Shown here one piece after another: positions 32,828 to 41,840 of a stretch of DNA of 50,783 nucleotides. The DNA is taken from contig JAIYDD010000022.1 of assembly GCA_027487675.1 (NCBI GenBank), forward strand, positions 1 to 50,783, in the 5' to 3' direction. This stretch comes from Acetobacteraceae bacterium. GTDB taxonomy: Bacteria; Pseudomonadota; Alphaproteobacteria; Acetobacterales; Acetobacteraceae. The notes under the pieces are model-generated. The model had not been told where the DNA came from and searched no databases. It saw nothing but the letters and a program-made list of their open reading frames with translations. Position 1 is the stretch's first letter. Every line of letters starts with the position of its first letter. The position numbers were made by a program, and so were the translations under genes.

Positions 32828-34219
32828 ATGGCGCGCCTGCTTCCGCCTCTGCTCTGGCTCGGCTTCGGCCTGTCCTGCGTGCTGCTGGCGCTGCGCGCCG
32901 GGGCGCCGCCGGTGGATGTCGGGCCGCTGCGCATCGACGCTTTGGCGCTGTTCCTGGCGGCGGCGGTGCTGCTGGTCAGCGCGGTGGTGCACGGCTTCGC
33001 ACTGCGGCACATGCAGGGGGAGGCCGGGCAGCACCGCTTCTTCGCAAAGCTGGCGGCGCTGACGGCGGTGGCGCTCGGGCTCGTCGCGGCGGATTGGCTG
33101 CCGCTGTTCGCCGCGATGTGGCTGGCCATGGGCTGGCTGCTGGCGGACGCCATCGGCCATGTCCAGGGCTGGCGCCAGGCGCAGGCGGCGGGCCGCTTGG
33201 CGCGGCGCTGGTTCCTGGCCGGCGGCGCGGCGCTGGTCGTGGGAATCGGGCTGCTCGGCGCCGCAACCGGGGAAGGCCGGATCTCCGGCGTCGTCGCCGC
33301 GGCGGCGGAAGCGGATGCGGTGCTGGTCGGCCTCGGCTGCGCGCTGCTGGCGCTGGCCGCCGCCATCCAGTGCGGGGTGTTCCCGGCGCATCGCTGGCTG
33401 GTCTCCTCGATGACCGCGCCGACGCCGGTCTCGGCCCTGATGCATGCCGGCCTGGTCAATGCCGGCGGCATCCTGGTGGCGCGCTTCGCGCCCGCCTTCG
33501 AGGCAGCGCCGGCCATCCTGCTGCTGCTGTTCGCGCTGGGCGCCGCCAGCGCCCTGTTCGGCGCCTTGGCGGCGCTGGTGCAGACCGACGTGAAGCGGGG
33601 GCTTGCCTGCTCCACCACCGCGCAGATGGGCTTCATGCTGCTGCAATGCGGGCTCGGCTTCCACGCCGCGGCCATGGCGCACCTGCTGCTGCACGGGCTC
33701 TACAAGGCGAGCCTGTTCCTCGGCGCCGGCTCGGGCCTGGGCGCGGCACGCCGCCCCTCGCCGCCGGCCGCGCCGGGGCTGTCTGCCGCGCTGCCGGCCC
33801 TGGCCGGGGCGCTCGCCATGGGGCTTGGCTTCGCGCTGGTCTCGGGCAAGGCGGATGCCGGGGCGGGCATGCTGCTCGTCCTGTTCGCGGCCCTCGCCGG
33901 CGGGCAGGCCGGACTGGCGGCGGCGGAGGCCGGGCGCATCGCGCGCGCCGCCGTGCCGGCGCTGCTGTTCGTCGCCGGGATGTTCTACGGCGCGCTGGTC
34001 GCGGGGATCGAGGCGCTGCTGGCCGGCACGCCGGGGCTGGTCGCGCCGCAGCCGCTCTCGGCCGCGCATGTCCTGGTGGCGCTGGCCTTCGCCGGCGCCT
34101 GGATCGCGGTGCTGGCCGGCTGGCACCGGCGCTCCGCCGCGCTCTATGCCCGGCTGGTCTGGCTCTCCCGCCCGGCCGCCGCGGCCATCTCCGACCGCCG
34201 GGAGGCGACCCATGCCTGA
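32828..34219 (+). CDS. dabB: Inorganic carbon transporter membrane subunit DabB (NuoL/MrpA-like) (463 aa)
   Basis: Proton-conducting membrane partner of DabA. About 13 hydrophobic helices; the family's proton-channel motif region appears as AIQCGVFPAHRWLVSSMTAP, then TPVSALMHAGLVNAGGILVA, which is the Mrp/Nuo signature including the channel lysine/glutamate region. Later HLLLHGLYKASLFLGAGSGL keeps the conserved H and K. DabB couples the proton gradient to one-way CO2 hydration by DabA. The 3' end overlaps dabA by 8 bases. It follows the LysR gene. Confidence 0.9.
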   Translation: MARLLPPLLWLGFGLSCVLLALRAGAPPVDVGPLRIDALALFLAAAVLLVSAVVHGFALRHMQGEAGQHRFFAKLAALTAVALGLVAADWLPLFAAMWLAMGWLLADAIGHVQGWRQAQAAGRLARRWFLAGGAALVVGIGLLGAATGEGRISGVVAAAAEADAVLVGLGCALLALAAAIQCGVFPAHRWLVSSMTAPTPVSALMHAGLVNAGGILVARFAPAFEAAPAILLLLFALGAASALFGALAALVQTDVKRGLACSTTAQMGFMLLQCGLGFHAAAMAHLLLHGLYKASLFLGAGSGLGAARRPSPPAAPGLSAALPALAGALAMGLGFALVSGKADAGAGMLLVLFAALAGGQAGLAAAEAGRIARAAVPALLFVAGMFYGALVAGIEALLAGTPGLVAPQPLSAAHVLVALAFAGAWIAVLAGWHRRSAALYARLVWLSRPAAAAISDRREATHA

Positions 34220-36566
34220 CCTCGCCCGCCTTGCCGCGCAGATCGAGATCGCGGCCGGCCATGTGACGCCCTACTGGCCGCTGCGCGGCTTCATCGCCGC
34301 CAATCCCCTGCAGGGGCTGGAGGAACAGCCCTTCGAATCGGCGGTGCGCACCGCCGCCGGCCTGTTCGGCGCGCGCTGCTGGCCCTCGGCCGGGATGTTC
34401 CGCGCGGCGCTGGCGGAAGGCCGGATCGACCCGGCCATCCTGGCCCGCACCGCCGCGCGCCACGGCCTGCCCGACGCCGCCGACCCGGCCGCGCTGGACC
34501 CGCCCGCCGCGCTGCCGGCCCGGCCGGCCGCGCCCTCGGCCGTGAACCGCGTGGCGATCCGCTGGCTGGCCGCCTTCCTGGACGAAGGCCAGGCCGTCTG
34601 GCCGATGCCGGGGCGCGAACTCGGCCTCTGGCCCGCCTTCCGCCGCATCGCCGGCCACGACGCCGAGATTCCGCGCGGGGCGGAGGCGATGGCCCTGCCG
34701 GACCAGCCCCTGCCCACCATCGCCGCCCTGCTGGACGGCGTCGCCGAGGCCGACCGCACCGTGCTGCTGACGCGCCACCTGGCGGCGCTGGCCGGCTGGG
34801 CGGGCTTCATCAAGCAGCGCGGGCGCGACCGGACGAATGCCTGGGCGCAGGCCGCGCCGGCGGGGCTGGCGGACCTGCTGGCGCTGCGGCTGTTCCTCGC
34901 CCGGCAATTCGCCGAGCCGGTCGCCGCCCCGGCTGCCCCGCCGGCGCCGGACGCCGCCCCGATCTGGCTGGAAGCCTGGGAGGAGACCTGGCGCGAGGGC
35001 CTGGCCGCGCGGCTGGCCGGCAGCGGCCCGGCGCCGCGCACCGCGCCGCTGGCGCAGCTGGTCTTCTGCATCGACGTCCGTTCCGAGGTGCTGCGCCGGC
35101 ACCTGGAACGCCGCGGCCCCTGGGAGACGCTGGGCTTCGCCGGCTTCTTCGCCGCCGCGATCGCCGTGCGACCCTTCGGCGCGGAGGCCGCCCACGCCGC
35201 CTGCCCCGTGCTGCTCGAACCCCGCCAGGTGGTTCCCGAAGGCGCCGCCCCGGGCGCGGAGGCGGCCGGCGAGAAGCGGCTGGCGGGCCTCGCGCGGCTC
35301 GGCCAGGCCAAGGCCGGGCTGCGCGCGCTGAAGGACAGCGTCGCCGGCGCCTTCGGCTTCGTGGAGGCGGCGGGCGCGGGTTTCGGCGCGGCGATGGTGG
35401 CGCGCACCGTGGCGCCGCGCGGCTTCGCGGCGGTTGCGGGCCGGCTGGCCGCCCGCGTCGCGCCGCCCGCGCCGACGGCGCCGCGCCTCGCGCTCGCCTG
35501 CGACGACGGGGGCGCGGAACCGACGGGCCTCAGCCCGGCCGAGCAGCTCTCGATCGCGGAAGCCGCGCTGCGCATCATGGGCCTGACCAGCGGCTTCGCG
35601 AAGCTGGTGGTGCTGTGCGGCCATGGCGGGCGGGCGGTGAACAACCCCTTCGCGGCGGGCCTCGACTGCGGCGCCTGCGCGGGGCATCGCGGCGGGCCGA
35701 ACGCCCGCATCGTCGCCGCCATCCTGAACGACCCGGCGGTGCGGCAGGGCCTCGCGGCGCGCGGCATCGCCATCCCGGCGGACACCGTCTTCCTCGGCGC
35801 CGAGCATGACACGACGACCGATGCGCTGGAGATCCTGGACCCGCCGCCCGGCGGCGCCCAGGCCGCGATCCTGGCGCGGCTGCGCGGCGACCTGGCGGCC
35901 GCGCAGCGCGGCGCCGCGGCCGAGCGCATGGCCCGCCTGCCCGGCGCCTCCATCGCCGACCCGGTGGCGGAAGCCGAGCGCCGCGGCGCCGACTGGGCCG
36001 AGACGCGCCCCGAATGGGCGCTGGCGCGCAATGCCGGCTTCATCGTCGCCGATCGCGGCTTCACCCAGGGGCTCGACCTGGAAGGCCGCTGCTTCCTGCA
36101 TTCCTACGACTGGCGCGCGGATGCGGATGGCACGGCGCTGGAGGTGATCCTGACCGCGCCGATGGTGGTCGCGGAATGGATCAACACGCAGTACTACTTC
36201 TCCACCGTGGACAATTCGGTGTTCGGCGCCGGCAGCAAGGTGACGCACAGCGTCGTCGGCGCGGTCGGCGTCATGCAGGGCAATGGCAGCGACCTGATGA
36301 CCGGCCTGCCGGCGCAATCGGTGTTCCGCGCCGATGGCGAAGCCTATCACGAGCCGCTGCGGCTGATGACGGTGGTGCGCGCACCGCGCGCCCGCGTCGA
36401 GGCGATCATCGCGCGGCAGAAGATCCTGCGCACGCTGTTCGCCAATGGCTGGGTGGCGCTGCTGGTGGCCGACCCGGAGACGGGCGCATTCTGGCGGCGC
36501 AACCGCGACGGCAGCTGGCGCGCGACGGTCGCGCCCGCGGCGGCGCCGCTGTCGGTGGCAGCCTGA
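34212..36566 (+). CDS. dabA: Inorganic carbon transporter catalytic subunit DabA (DUF2309/UPF0753) (784 aa)
   Basis: Cytoplasmic zinc protein with a beta-carbonic-anhydrase-like site. Conserved elements: HVTPYWPLRGFIAANPLQGL at the N-terminus; LVFCIDVRSEVLRRHLE with C286 and D288; VVLCGHGGRAVNNPFAAGLD followed by CGACAGHRGG with H471 and C486. The spacing (Cys-x-Asp, then His plus 15 to Cys) equals that of the Halothiobacillus zinc ligands (C351, D353, H524, C539). Later INTQYYFSTVDNSVFGAGSK, then VTHSVVGAVGVMQGNGSDL, is strongly conserved in the family. With DabB it accumulates bicarbonate. The Dab pair is known from chemoautotrophs and some heterotrophs; no carboxysome or RuBisCO gene is in view. 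Confidence 0.95.
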   Translation: MPDLARLAAQIEIAAGHVTPYWPLRGFIAANPLQGLEEQPFESAVRTAAGLFGARCWPSAGMFRAALAEGRIDPAILARTAARHGLPDAADPAALDPPAALPARPAAPSAVNRVAIRWLAAFLDEGQAVWPMPGRELGLWPAFRRIAGHDAEIPRGAEAMALPDQPLPTIAALLDGVAEADRTVLLTRHLAALAGWAGFIKQRGRDRTNAWAQAAPAGLADLLALRLFLARQFAEPVAAPAAPPAPDAAPIWLEAWEETWREGLAARLAGSGPAPRTAPLAQLVFCIDVRSEVLRRHLERRGPWETLGFAGFFAAAIAVRPFGAEAAHAACPVLLEPRQVVPEGAAPGAEAAGEKRLAGLARLGQAKAGLRALKDSVAGAFGFVEAAGAGFGAAMVARTVAPRGFAAVAGRLAARVAPPAPTAPRLALACDDGGAEPTGLSPAEQLSIAEAALRIMGLTSGFAKLVVLCGHGGRAVNNPFAAGLDCGACAGHRGGPNARIVAAILNDPAVRQGLAARGIAIPADTVFLGAEHDTTTDALEILDPPPGGAQAAILARLRGDLAAAQRGAAAERMARLPGASIADPVAEAERRGADWAETRPEWALARNAGFIVADRGFTQGLDLEGRCFLHSYDWRADADGTALEVILTAPMVVAEWINTQYYFSTVDNSVFGAGSKVTHSVVGAVGVMQGNGSDLMTGLPAQSVFRADGEAYHEPLRLMTVVRAPRARVEAIIARQKILRTLFANGWVALLVADPETGAFWRRNRDGSWRATVAPAAAPLSVAA

Positions 36567-36629
36567 GGCGCGGGGCAAGACGGGCGCGGATCTGCCAGCA
36601 TCCGCGCCGCTGGCGACAAGGAGTGTCCG

Positions 36630-36986
36630 ATGTCCATGGGTGCGACCGACGAGCTGGTCTTCCACCAGCTCAAGAAGATCGAGATCATCGTGCGCGGCGA
36701 GCGCCAGGTCTTCGTCCGCGACCTGCTCGCGGGCGCGGGCCTCAGCGGCTGGACGCTGATCCGCGACGTCGCCGGCCAGGGCCATCACGGCTTCCACGAA
36801 GGCCGGCTGCTGTGGAACGACCAGGCGAGCGTGGTGATGTTCATGGCCGTCGGCACCGAAACCGCCATCCGTCGCGTTGCCGCGGGCCTGAAGCCGGTCT
36901 TCGAGAAGGGCTCGGGCGTGATGTTCATCTCCGACACGCATGTCGTGCGGCTGGAACACTTCGTGCCGGCCGAGGAGCGCGGCTGA
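36630..36986 (+). CDS. PII-like signalling protein linked to DabBA (118 aa)
   Basis: Ferredoxin-like PII fold: ELVFHQLKKIEIIVRGERQV, then FVRDLLAGAGLSGWTLIRDV, where G-W-T aligns with the G-x-T-x-x-x-V strand of PII. The T-loop is short (QGHHGFHEGRLLWND) and lacks the uridylylated Tyr51 context of GlnB. It ends with KPVFEKGSGVMFISDTHVVR. It therefore belongs with the SbtB/CPII-like group that senses adenyl nucleotides or bicarbonate, not with nitrogen GlnB/GlnK. It begins 63 bases after dabA with an ideal ribosome site (AAGGAG, 6 bases before ATG 36630), so it likely gates the carbon pump. Confidence 0.85.
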   Translation: MSMGATDELVFHQLKKIEIIVRGERQVFVRDLLAGAGLSGWTLIRDVAGQGHHGFHEGRLLWNDQASVVMFMAVGTETAIRRVAAGLKPVFEKGSGVMFISDTHVVRLEHFVPAEERG

Positions 36987-37107
36987 GGCTGCGACGCCCG
37001 CCCACCCGATCCCCGGTGTTCATCCCCCCGCCCCTGGTCTAGGCTCCGCGCCGAGGGGATCGTCTTGGGGCGTCCGCTGCGGGCCGTGCCCGGGCGAGGG
37101 GAACGCC

Positions 37108-37848
37108 ATGCGGATCGCCGTGCTGTCCGACATCCATGCGAATGCCGAGGCCTTCGAGGCCTGCCTGGCCGATGCCGCGCGTCGCGGCGCGCGCCGGCAC
37201 GTGCTGCTCGGCGACCTGGTCGGCTACGGCGCCGATCCGCACCGCGTGCTGGACCGCGCGCAGGCGCTCGCCGCCGAGGGCGCCGTCATCGTCAAGGGCA
37301 ACCATGACGAGGCGGCGGTGCTGGACCGCGGCGGCATGACCGCGGACGCCGCCGCGGCCGCGGCCTGGACGCGCGAGGTGCTGGACGCCGCCCAGAAGGA
37401 GTTCCTCGCCTCCCTGCCGATGGAGGTGGAGGAGGAAGACCGCCTCTATGTCCACGCCGATGCCGCCGAGCCCACGCGCTGGCACTACCTGCGCGATGCC
37501 GAGGATGCGCGGCGCAGCCTGGATGCCGTGCCGTCCCGCGTCATGCTGTGCGGGCATGTGCATGTCCCGGCGCTCTACGGGCTGACGGCGGCGGCGAAGC
37601 TCGTCGCCTTCAAGCCGGTGCCGGGCGTCGGCGTGCCGCTGACGCGGCCGCGGCGCTGGGTCGGCGTGCTGGGCGCCGTCGGCCAGCCGCGCGATGGCAA
37701 CCCGGCCGCCTGCTACGCCATGCTGGACGAGGCGGCGAACGAGCTGACGCTGCACCGCGTGCCCTACGACATCGAGTCAGCCGCCGCCAAGATCCGCGCC
37801 GCCGGCCTGCCGGAACGGCTCGCCGCGCGCCTGTTCCGGGGACAGTGA
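37108..37848 (+). CDS. Calcineurin-like metallophosphoesterase (246 aa)
   Basis: Metal-binding motifs in order: SDIHANAEAF (D-x-H), GDLVGYGADP (G-D), GNHDEA (G-N-H-D), VHADA and GHVHVPALYG (G-H-x-H). All two-metal ligands are present. The layout matches YfcE/diadenosine- or protein-phosphatase-like small enzymes. It ends 2 bases before the kinase-USP gene, so the pair could form a kinase/phosphatase switch. Whether the substrate is protein or nucleotide cannot be told. ATG 37108 follows GAGGGGAACGCC. Confidence 0.9.
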   Translation: MRIAVLSDIHANAEAFEACLADAARRGARRHVLLGDLVGYGADPHRVLDRAQALAAEGAVIVKGNHDEAAVLDRGGMTADAAAAAAWTREVLDAAQKEFLASLPMEVEEEDRLYVHADAAEPTRWHYLRDAEDARRSLDAVPSRVMLCGHVHVPALYGLTAAAKLVAFKPVPGVGVPLTRPRRWVGVLGAVGQPRDGNPAACYAMLDEAANELTLHRVPYDIESAAAKIRAAGLPERLAARLFRGQ

Positions 37849-37850
37849 CG

Positions 37851-39290
37851 ATGGCCCAGGCCCGGCTGCGCGAAGGCGAGGAGATCGACGGCTTCCTGAT
37901 CGGCGCGCCGCTGCATGTCGGCGGCATGGCGGCGCTGTGGGAGGTGACGCACCCGGACCACGAGCTGCCCATGGTGATGAAGGTGCCGCGCATCGCGGAG
38001 GGCGAGGACCCCGCGGCCATCGTCTCCTTCGAGATGGAGCAGATGATCCTGCCGCGGCTCGCGGGGCCGCATGTGCCGCGCTTCGTCGCCTCGGGCGGCT
38101 TCGACCGCCAGCCCTACCTGGTGATGGAGCGCATCCCCGGGAAAAGCCTGGTGTCGCTGCTGGACGCCTTGCCGCTGCCGGTCGAGCGCGTGGCGGAGCT
38201 CGGCGCGCGGGTGGCGGAGGCGCTGGATGCGCTGCACCGCCAGCATGTCGTGCACCTGGACGTGAAGCCCTCCAACATCCTGCTGCGCGCAGGGGGAGAG
38301 GCGGTGCTGGTGGATTTCGGCCTGTCGCACCACCGCCAGCTGCCAGACCTGATGGAGGAGGAGTTCCGCCTGCCCTACGGCACCGCGCCCTACATGGCGC
38401 CGGAGCAGATCATGGGCATCCGCTGCGAGCCGCGCAGCGACATCTTCGCGCTGGGCGCGATGCTCTACTTCTTCACCACCGGCGAACGCCCCTTCGGCGA
38501 CCCGCAGCGCCTGTCCGGCCTGAAGCGCCGGCTGTGGCGCGACCCGGTGCCGCCGCGCAAGCTGCGCCCCGACTGCCCGGACTGGCTGCAGGAGCTGGTG
38601 CTGCGCTGCCTGGAAGTGCCGCCCGAGCGCCGCCACCCCACCGCCTCGCAGCTGGCCTTCGAGCTGCGCCACCCGGACCAGGTGCCGCTGACCGCCCGCG
38701 CCCGCAAGCTGGCGCAGGATGGCTGGGCGGCCGCGACGCGCCGGCGCTTCCACCCCGACCACAAGCCGCGCTTCGACCGCGTGCCCTCGGTGGGCGAGGA
38801 AGCGGCGATCGCGCCGATCGTCGCCGTCGCGGTGGACCTGCCGGCCGAGGACCCGGCGCTGCACGCGGCGCTGCGGGAGACGGTGGGGCATATCCTGGCC
38901 ACCCTGCCCGGCGCGCGGCTGGCCTGCGTCAACGTGCTGCGCCAGAACCGCATCGCGCTCGACACCACGCTCGACGAGCAGGGGCGCAACAAGCATCTCC
39001 AGCGCCTGGTGGAGCTGCGCCACTGGGCGGCGCCGCTGGCGCTGCCCGAGGGCCGCATCACCTTCCACGTGCTGGAGGCGACGAGCCCCGCGGCGGCGAT
39101 CCTGGAACATGCCCGGGTGAACGGCATCGACCACATCGTGATGGGCGCGCGGGCGGGGTCGCTGCGGCGGCGCATGCTGGGCAGCGTCTCGGGCGAGGTG
39201 GCGGCGGAGGCGCCGTGCAGCGTGACGGTGGTGCGCGCCCGCGGCGGCGGGGGCGCGGAGGCGCTGCCGGCGGAGGCAAGCGCCGGCTGA
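37851..39290 (+). CDS. Bifunctional Ser/Thr protein kinase - universal stress protein (479 aa)
   Basis: The kinase domain spans about residues 10-280. The ATP-anchoring lysine is K44 (VMKVPRI), the catalytic loop is HLDVKPSNILL with D138 (H-L-D replacing H-R-D, still catalytic), and DFG is at 156-158. YGTAPYMAPEQIMGIRCEPR is the activation/P+1 region. A universal stress protein domain fills about residues 325-460, starting IAPIVAVAVDLPAED and ending with the ATP motif G-A-R-A-G-S...G-S-V-S-G-E-V-A (G-x2-G-x9-G-S) and PCSVTVV. The start is 2 bases after the phosphoesterase stop, so the two are co-expressed. Targets unknown. Confidence 0.92.
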   Translation: MAQARLREGEEIDGFLIGAPLHVGGMAALWEVTHPDHELPMVMKVPRIAEGEDPAAIVSFEMEQMILPRLAGPHVPRFVASGGFDRQPYLVMERIPGKSLVSLLDALPLPVERVAELGARVAEALDALHRQHVVHLDVKPSNILLRAGGEAVLVDFGLSHHRQLPDLMEEEFRLPYGTAPYMAPEQIMGIRCEPRSDIFALGAMLYFFTTGERPFGDPQRLSGLKRRLWRDPVPPRKLRPDCPDWLQELVLRCLEVPPERRHPTASQLAFELRHPDQVPLTARARKLAQDGWAAATRRRFHPDHKPRFDRVPSVGEEAAIAPIVAVAVDLPAEDPALHAALRETVGHILATLPGARLACVNVLRQNRIALDTTLDEQGRNKHLQRLVELRHWAAPLALPEGRITFHVLEATSPAAAILEHARVNGIDHIVMGARAGSLRRRMLGSVSGEVAAEAPCSVTVVRARGGGGAEALPAEASAG

Positions 39291-39311
39291 CGGCGAAGGG
39301 CGCCCCCTGCC

Positions 39312-39464
39312 CCTCTCCCCCCGACGGGGGGAGAGGCCGGGTGAGGGGGGACTTTGCAGGACCCGCGCAGGCCGCAGGCGTGGCCCCCGGCCAGGACGGC
39401 AGCCCCCGGGCTCGGAAGCCCCCCTCACCCCACCCTCTCCTCCCCCGTCGGGGGGAGGGAGAGC
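39312..39464. repeat. Two intergenic C-rich palindromes
   Basis: 39312-39336 reads cctctcccccc-gac-ggggggagagg, an 11-bp perfect stem. 39434-39464 is an imperfect copy (ccctctcctccccc / ggggggagggagag). Both lie in the 200-bp gap between the convergent kinase-USP and BKACE genes. They match the copies at 31711 and 46676 and are flanked by gtgagggggg/cccctcaccc, which would extend the pairing. No gene is seen in the gap. Confidence 0.8.
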
Positions 39465-39490
39465 ACAGCGGGGGGCGAAGCGCCCGCCCC

Positions 39491-40426
39491 TCAGAACGCC
39501 ACCTTGTCCCCGCCCTTCAGGCTCAGGATCTCCCGCGCCTCGTCCGGGGTGGCGATGGACATGCCCAGCCCCTCGATGATCTGCCGCGCCAGCCGCACCT
39601 GCTGCGCGTTGCTCTCGGCAAGCTTGCCCGGCCCGGCCCACAGGCTGTCCTCCAGCCCGACGCGCACATTGCCGCCCATCGCCGCCGCCATCGCCGCGAC
39701 GCGCAGCTGCGCGGCACCCGCGCCCAGCACCGACCAGCGATACTGGTCGCCGAACAGCCGGTCCGCGGTGCGCTTCATGTGCATCACGTCGTCCGGGTGG
39801 CTGCCGGTGCCGCCCTGGATTCCGAAGACGGTCTGGATGAACAGCGGCGCCTTCACCAGCCCGCGGTCGAAGAAGTACTTCAGGTTGTAGAGGTGCGCCG
39901 TGTCATAGCACTCGAACTCGAAGCGGGTGTCGTTGTCGGCGCAGGTGGTCAGGATGTACTCGATGTCGGCGAAGCTGTTGCGGAACACGATGTCCTTGTT
40001 GGAGAGGTAGTCGCGCTCCCACTGGTGCTTCAGCTCCTTGAAGCGGTTCAGCATCCCGAACAGGCCGAAATTCATCGAGCCCATGTTGAGGCTGGCCACT
40101 TCCGGCTTGAAGGTCGCCGCCGGCAGCACGCGCTGCTGGATGGTCATGGTCGGCGCGCCGCCGGTGGTCAGGTTCACCACCGCGTCGCTGCGCTGCTTGA
40201 TCACCCGCAGGAAGGGCGCGAAGGCCTCCGGCGTCTGGTCCGGGCGGCCATCCTGCGGGTCGCGGGCGTGCAGGTGGATGATGGCGGCGCCGGCTTCCGC
40301 GGCGCCGATCGCCGCATCCGCAATCTCCTGCGCCGTCACCGGCAAATGCGGCGACATCGACGGCGTGTGGATCGCGCCCGTGACGGCGCAGGTGATGATG
40401 ACCTTGCGGTCGAGCTTGCCGGCCAT
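39491..40426 (-). CDS. Beta-keto acid cleavage enzyme (BKACE, DUF849) (311 aa)
   Basis: TIM-barrel, zinc-dependent enzyme of the Kce/BKACE family, which cleaves a beta-keto acid with acetyl-CoA to give acetoacetate and a new CoA ester. Visible: KVIITCAVTGAIHTPSMSPH (the barrel's first strand), AAIIHLHARDPQDGRPDQTP with the zinc H-x-H, VVNLTTGGAPTMTIQQR, FECYDTAHLYNLKYFFDRGL, and the ending VRVGLEDSLWAGPGKLAESN, the conserved catalytic G-x-E-D. The substrate cannot be read from sequence. ATG 40426 follows GGGGAGA. Confidence 0.93.
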   Translation of the reverse strand: MAGKLDRKVIITCAVTGAIHTPSMSPHLPVTAQEIADAAIGAAEAGAAIIHLHARDPQDGRPDQTPEAFAPFLRVIKQRSDAVVNLTTGGAPTMTIQQRVLPAATFKPEVASLNMGSMNFGLFGMLNRFKELKHQWERDYLSNKDIVFRNSFADIEYILTTCADNDTRFEFECYDTAHLYNLKYFFDRGLVKAPLFIQTVFGIQGGTGSHPDDVMHMKRTADRLFGDQYRWSVLGAGAAQLRVAAMAAAMGGNVRVGLEDSLWAGPGKLAESNAQQVRLARQIIEGLGMSIATPDEAREILSLKGGDKVAF

Positions 40427-40541
40427 GCGTTTCTCTCCCCGAGGCTCTGACCGCCGGCGCGCCGGCCTCGATAGGGCCGCCGCCGGACGGATCATGCGCT
40501 GCGCAGGGTGGCGCCGCGCGGCGGGCGCGACAAGCCGGGGG

Positions 40542-41786
40542 TCAGCCCGGCTCGGCCGCCAGCAGCGCCAGCCCCTCGGCGACCGAGACGAAGGCGCCGC
40601 CCGCCACCACGCGCTCCGCGCCGAAGCGGTCCTCGAAGATCCGCCGCACGGCAGGCACCAGGGACGTGCCGCCGGTCAGGAACACCCGGTCCACCTGCCC
40701 TGGCTCCAGCGCCGCATCGGCCAGCGCGGCATCGACCGCCGCGCCGATGCGCGCCAGGTCGGGGGCGATCCAGCCCTCGAACGCCGCGCGGGTGATCGGC
40801 GCGGCGATGGCGAAGTCGCGATGCGCGAAGTCCAGCACCGCCTCCTCCGCCTCGGACAGCGCCGCCTTCACGCCGGAGACGGCACGGTACAGCGCGTATC
40901 CCGTCTCGTCCTCGATCAGCGTCACCAGCTGGCGCAGGCGGTCGGGGTGGTCGGCGGTGCGCGCCACCTCCGCGATGTCGCGCAGCGTGCGCGGCGCGCG
41001 CATCATCGACAGCAGGTGCCAGCGCGCGAAGCTGGCGTACCAGCCGACCGGCACCGGCAATTCCTTGCCCATCACCCGGTAGCTGTCGCCCTTGCCGAGG
41101 CGCGGGGAGACGACGCGGTCGATGATGCGGTAGTCGAAGGCATCGCCAGCGATGCCGACGCCCGCATGGCCCAGCGCCTCCACGCTGCGCGGCGGGCCGG
41201 GCTGGAAGCGCAGCACGGAAAAGTCGCTGGTGCCGCCGCCGAAATCCGCGACCAGCACGGTCGCGGCGCGATCCAGCGTGCTAGCGAAGCGGTGCCCGGC
41301 CGCGGCCGGTTCCAGCGCCACCTCCACGCGCGGCAGGCCGGCGGCGGCGAAGGCGGCGCGGAGGCGTTGTTCGGCCAGCGCATGGTCGGCGGCGTCGCCC
41401 ACGAAGCGCACGGGGCGGCCGACGACAATGCGCGCCCCCTCCAGCTCCGCGCGGAAGGGTGCGAGCAATTCGCGCAGGAACAGCGCCACCAGCGCCTCCA
41501 GCGTGAAGGCGCGGCCCAGGATGCGCGTCTCGGTGAAGCTGCGCTGCGCCAGGTAGCTCTTCATCGACATGATCAGCCGCGCCTCGAGCGGATCCTCGAG
41601 ATAGGCCTCGATCGCGTCCGCCCCGGCGGCATGGCGCAGGCGGCCATCCCCGCCCGCCCAGAAACACAGGACGGAACGCAGGACGTCGCCCGTCGCCTGG
41701 CGCAGCGTCTCCGCCGAGCCGTCGGGACGCAGACGGGCGACGACGCTGTTGGTGGTGCCGAAATCGATGCCGATGGCAGGGCGCAT
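40542..41786 (-). CDS. Hsp70-fold ATPase, YegD-like, lacking the peptide-binding domain (414 aa)
   Basis: Starts IGIDFGTTNSVVARL, the first phosphate loop of the actin/Hsp70 fold. The second is LVADFGGGTSDFSVLRF and the adenosine loop is VFLTGGTSLVPAVRRIFEDR. The chain ends at about residue 414, so there is no canonical substrate-binding beta-sandwich or lid; YegD (about 450 residues) is similar. Such stand-alone Hsp70 ATPases are of unclear function. It is the third gene of a minus-strand series with DUF3141 and the small protein at 41923. A partnership with the J-domain protein at 21787 is formally possible but distant. Confidence 0.9.
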   Translation of the reverse strand: MRPAIGIDFGTTNSVVARLRPDGSAETLRQATGDVLRSVLCFWAGGDGRLRHAAGADAIEAYLEDPLEARLIMSMKSYLAQRSFTETRILGRAFTLEALVALFLRELLAPFRAELEGARIVVGRPVRFVGDAADHALAEQRLRAAFAAAGLPRVEVALEPAAAGHRFASTLDRAATVLVADFGGGTSDFSVLRFQPGPPRSVEALGHAGVGIAGDAFDYRIIDRVVSPRLGKGDSYRVMGKELPVPVGWYASFARWHLLSMMRAPRTLRDIAEVARTADHPDRLRQLVTLIEDETGYALYRAVSGVKAALSEAEEAVLDFAHRDFAIAAPITRAAFEGWIAPDLARIGAAVDAALADAALEPGQVDRVFLTGGTSLVPAVRRIFEDRFGAERVVAGGAFVSVAEGLALLAAEPG

Positions 41787-41840
41787 GGGGCGGGCGTTCA
41801 AGCCTGCCGGGGGCGGGCTGTCCAGGGAGCGCGGGTGGCC

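Noticed and set aside
32828-34219. Respiratory complex I subunit NuoL or Mrp antiporter
   Set aside because: Although homologous, it is a single gene overlapping dabA, with no other nuo or mrp genes; the DabB call fits.
36630-36986. GlnB/GlnK nitrogen regulator
   Set aside because: The T-loop is short and lacks the uridylylation tyrosine; no amtB or glnA nearby; context is the carbon pump.
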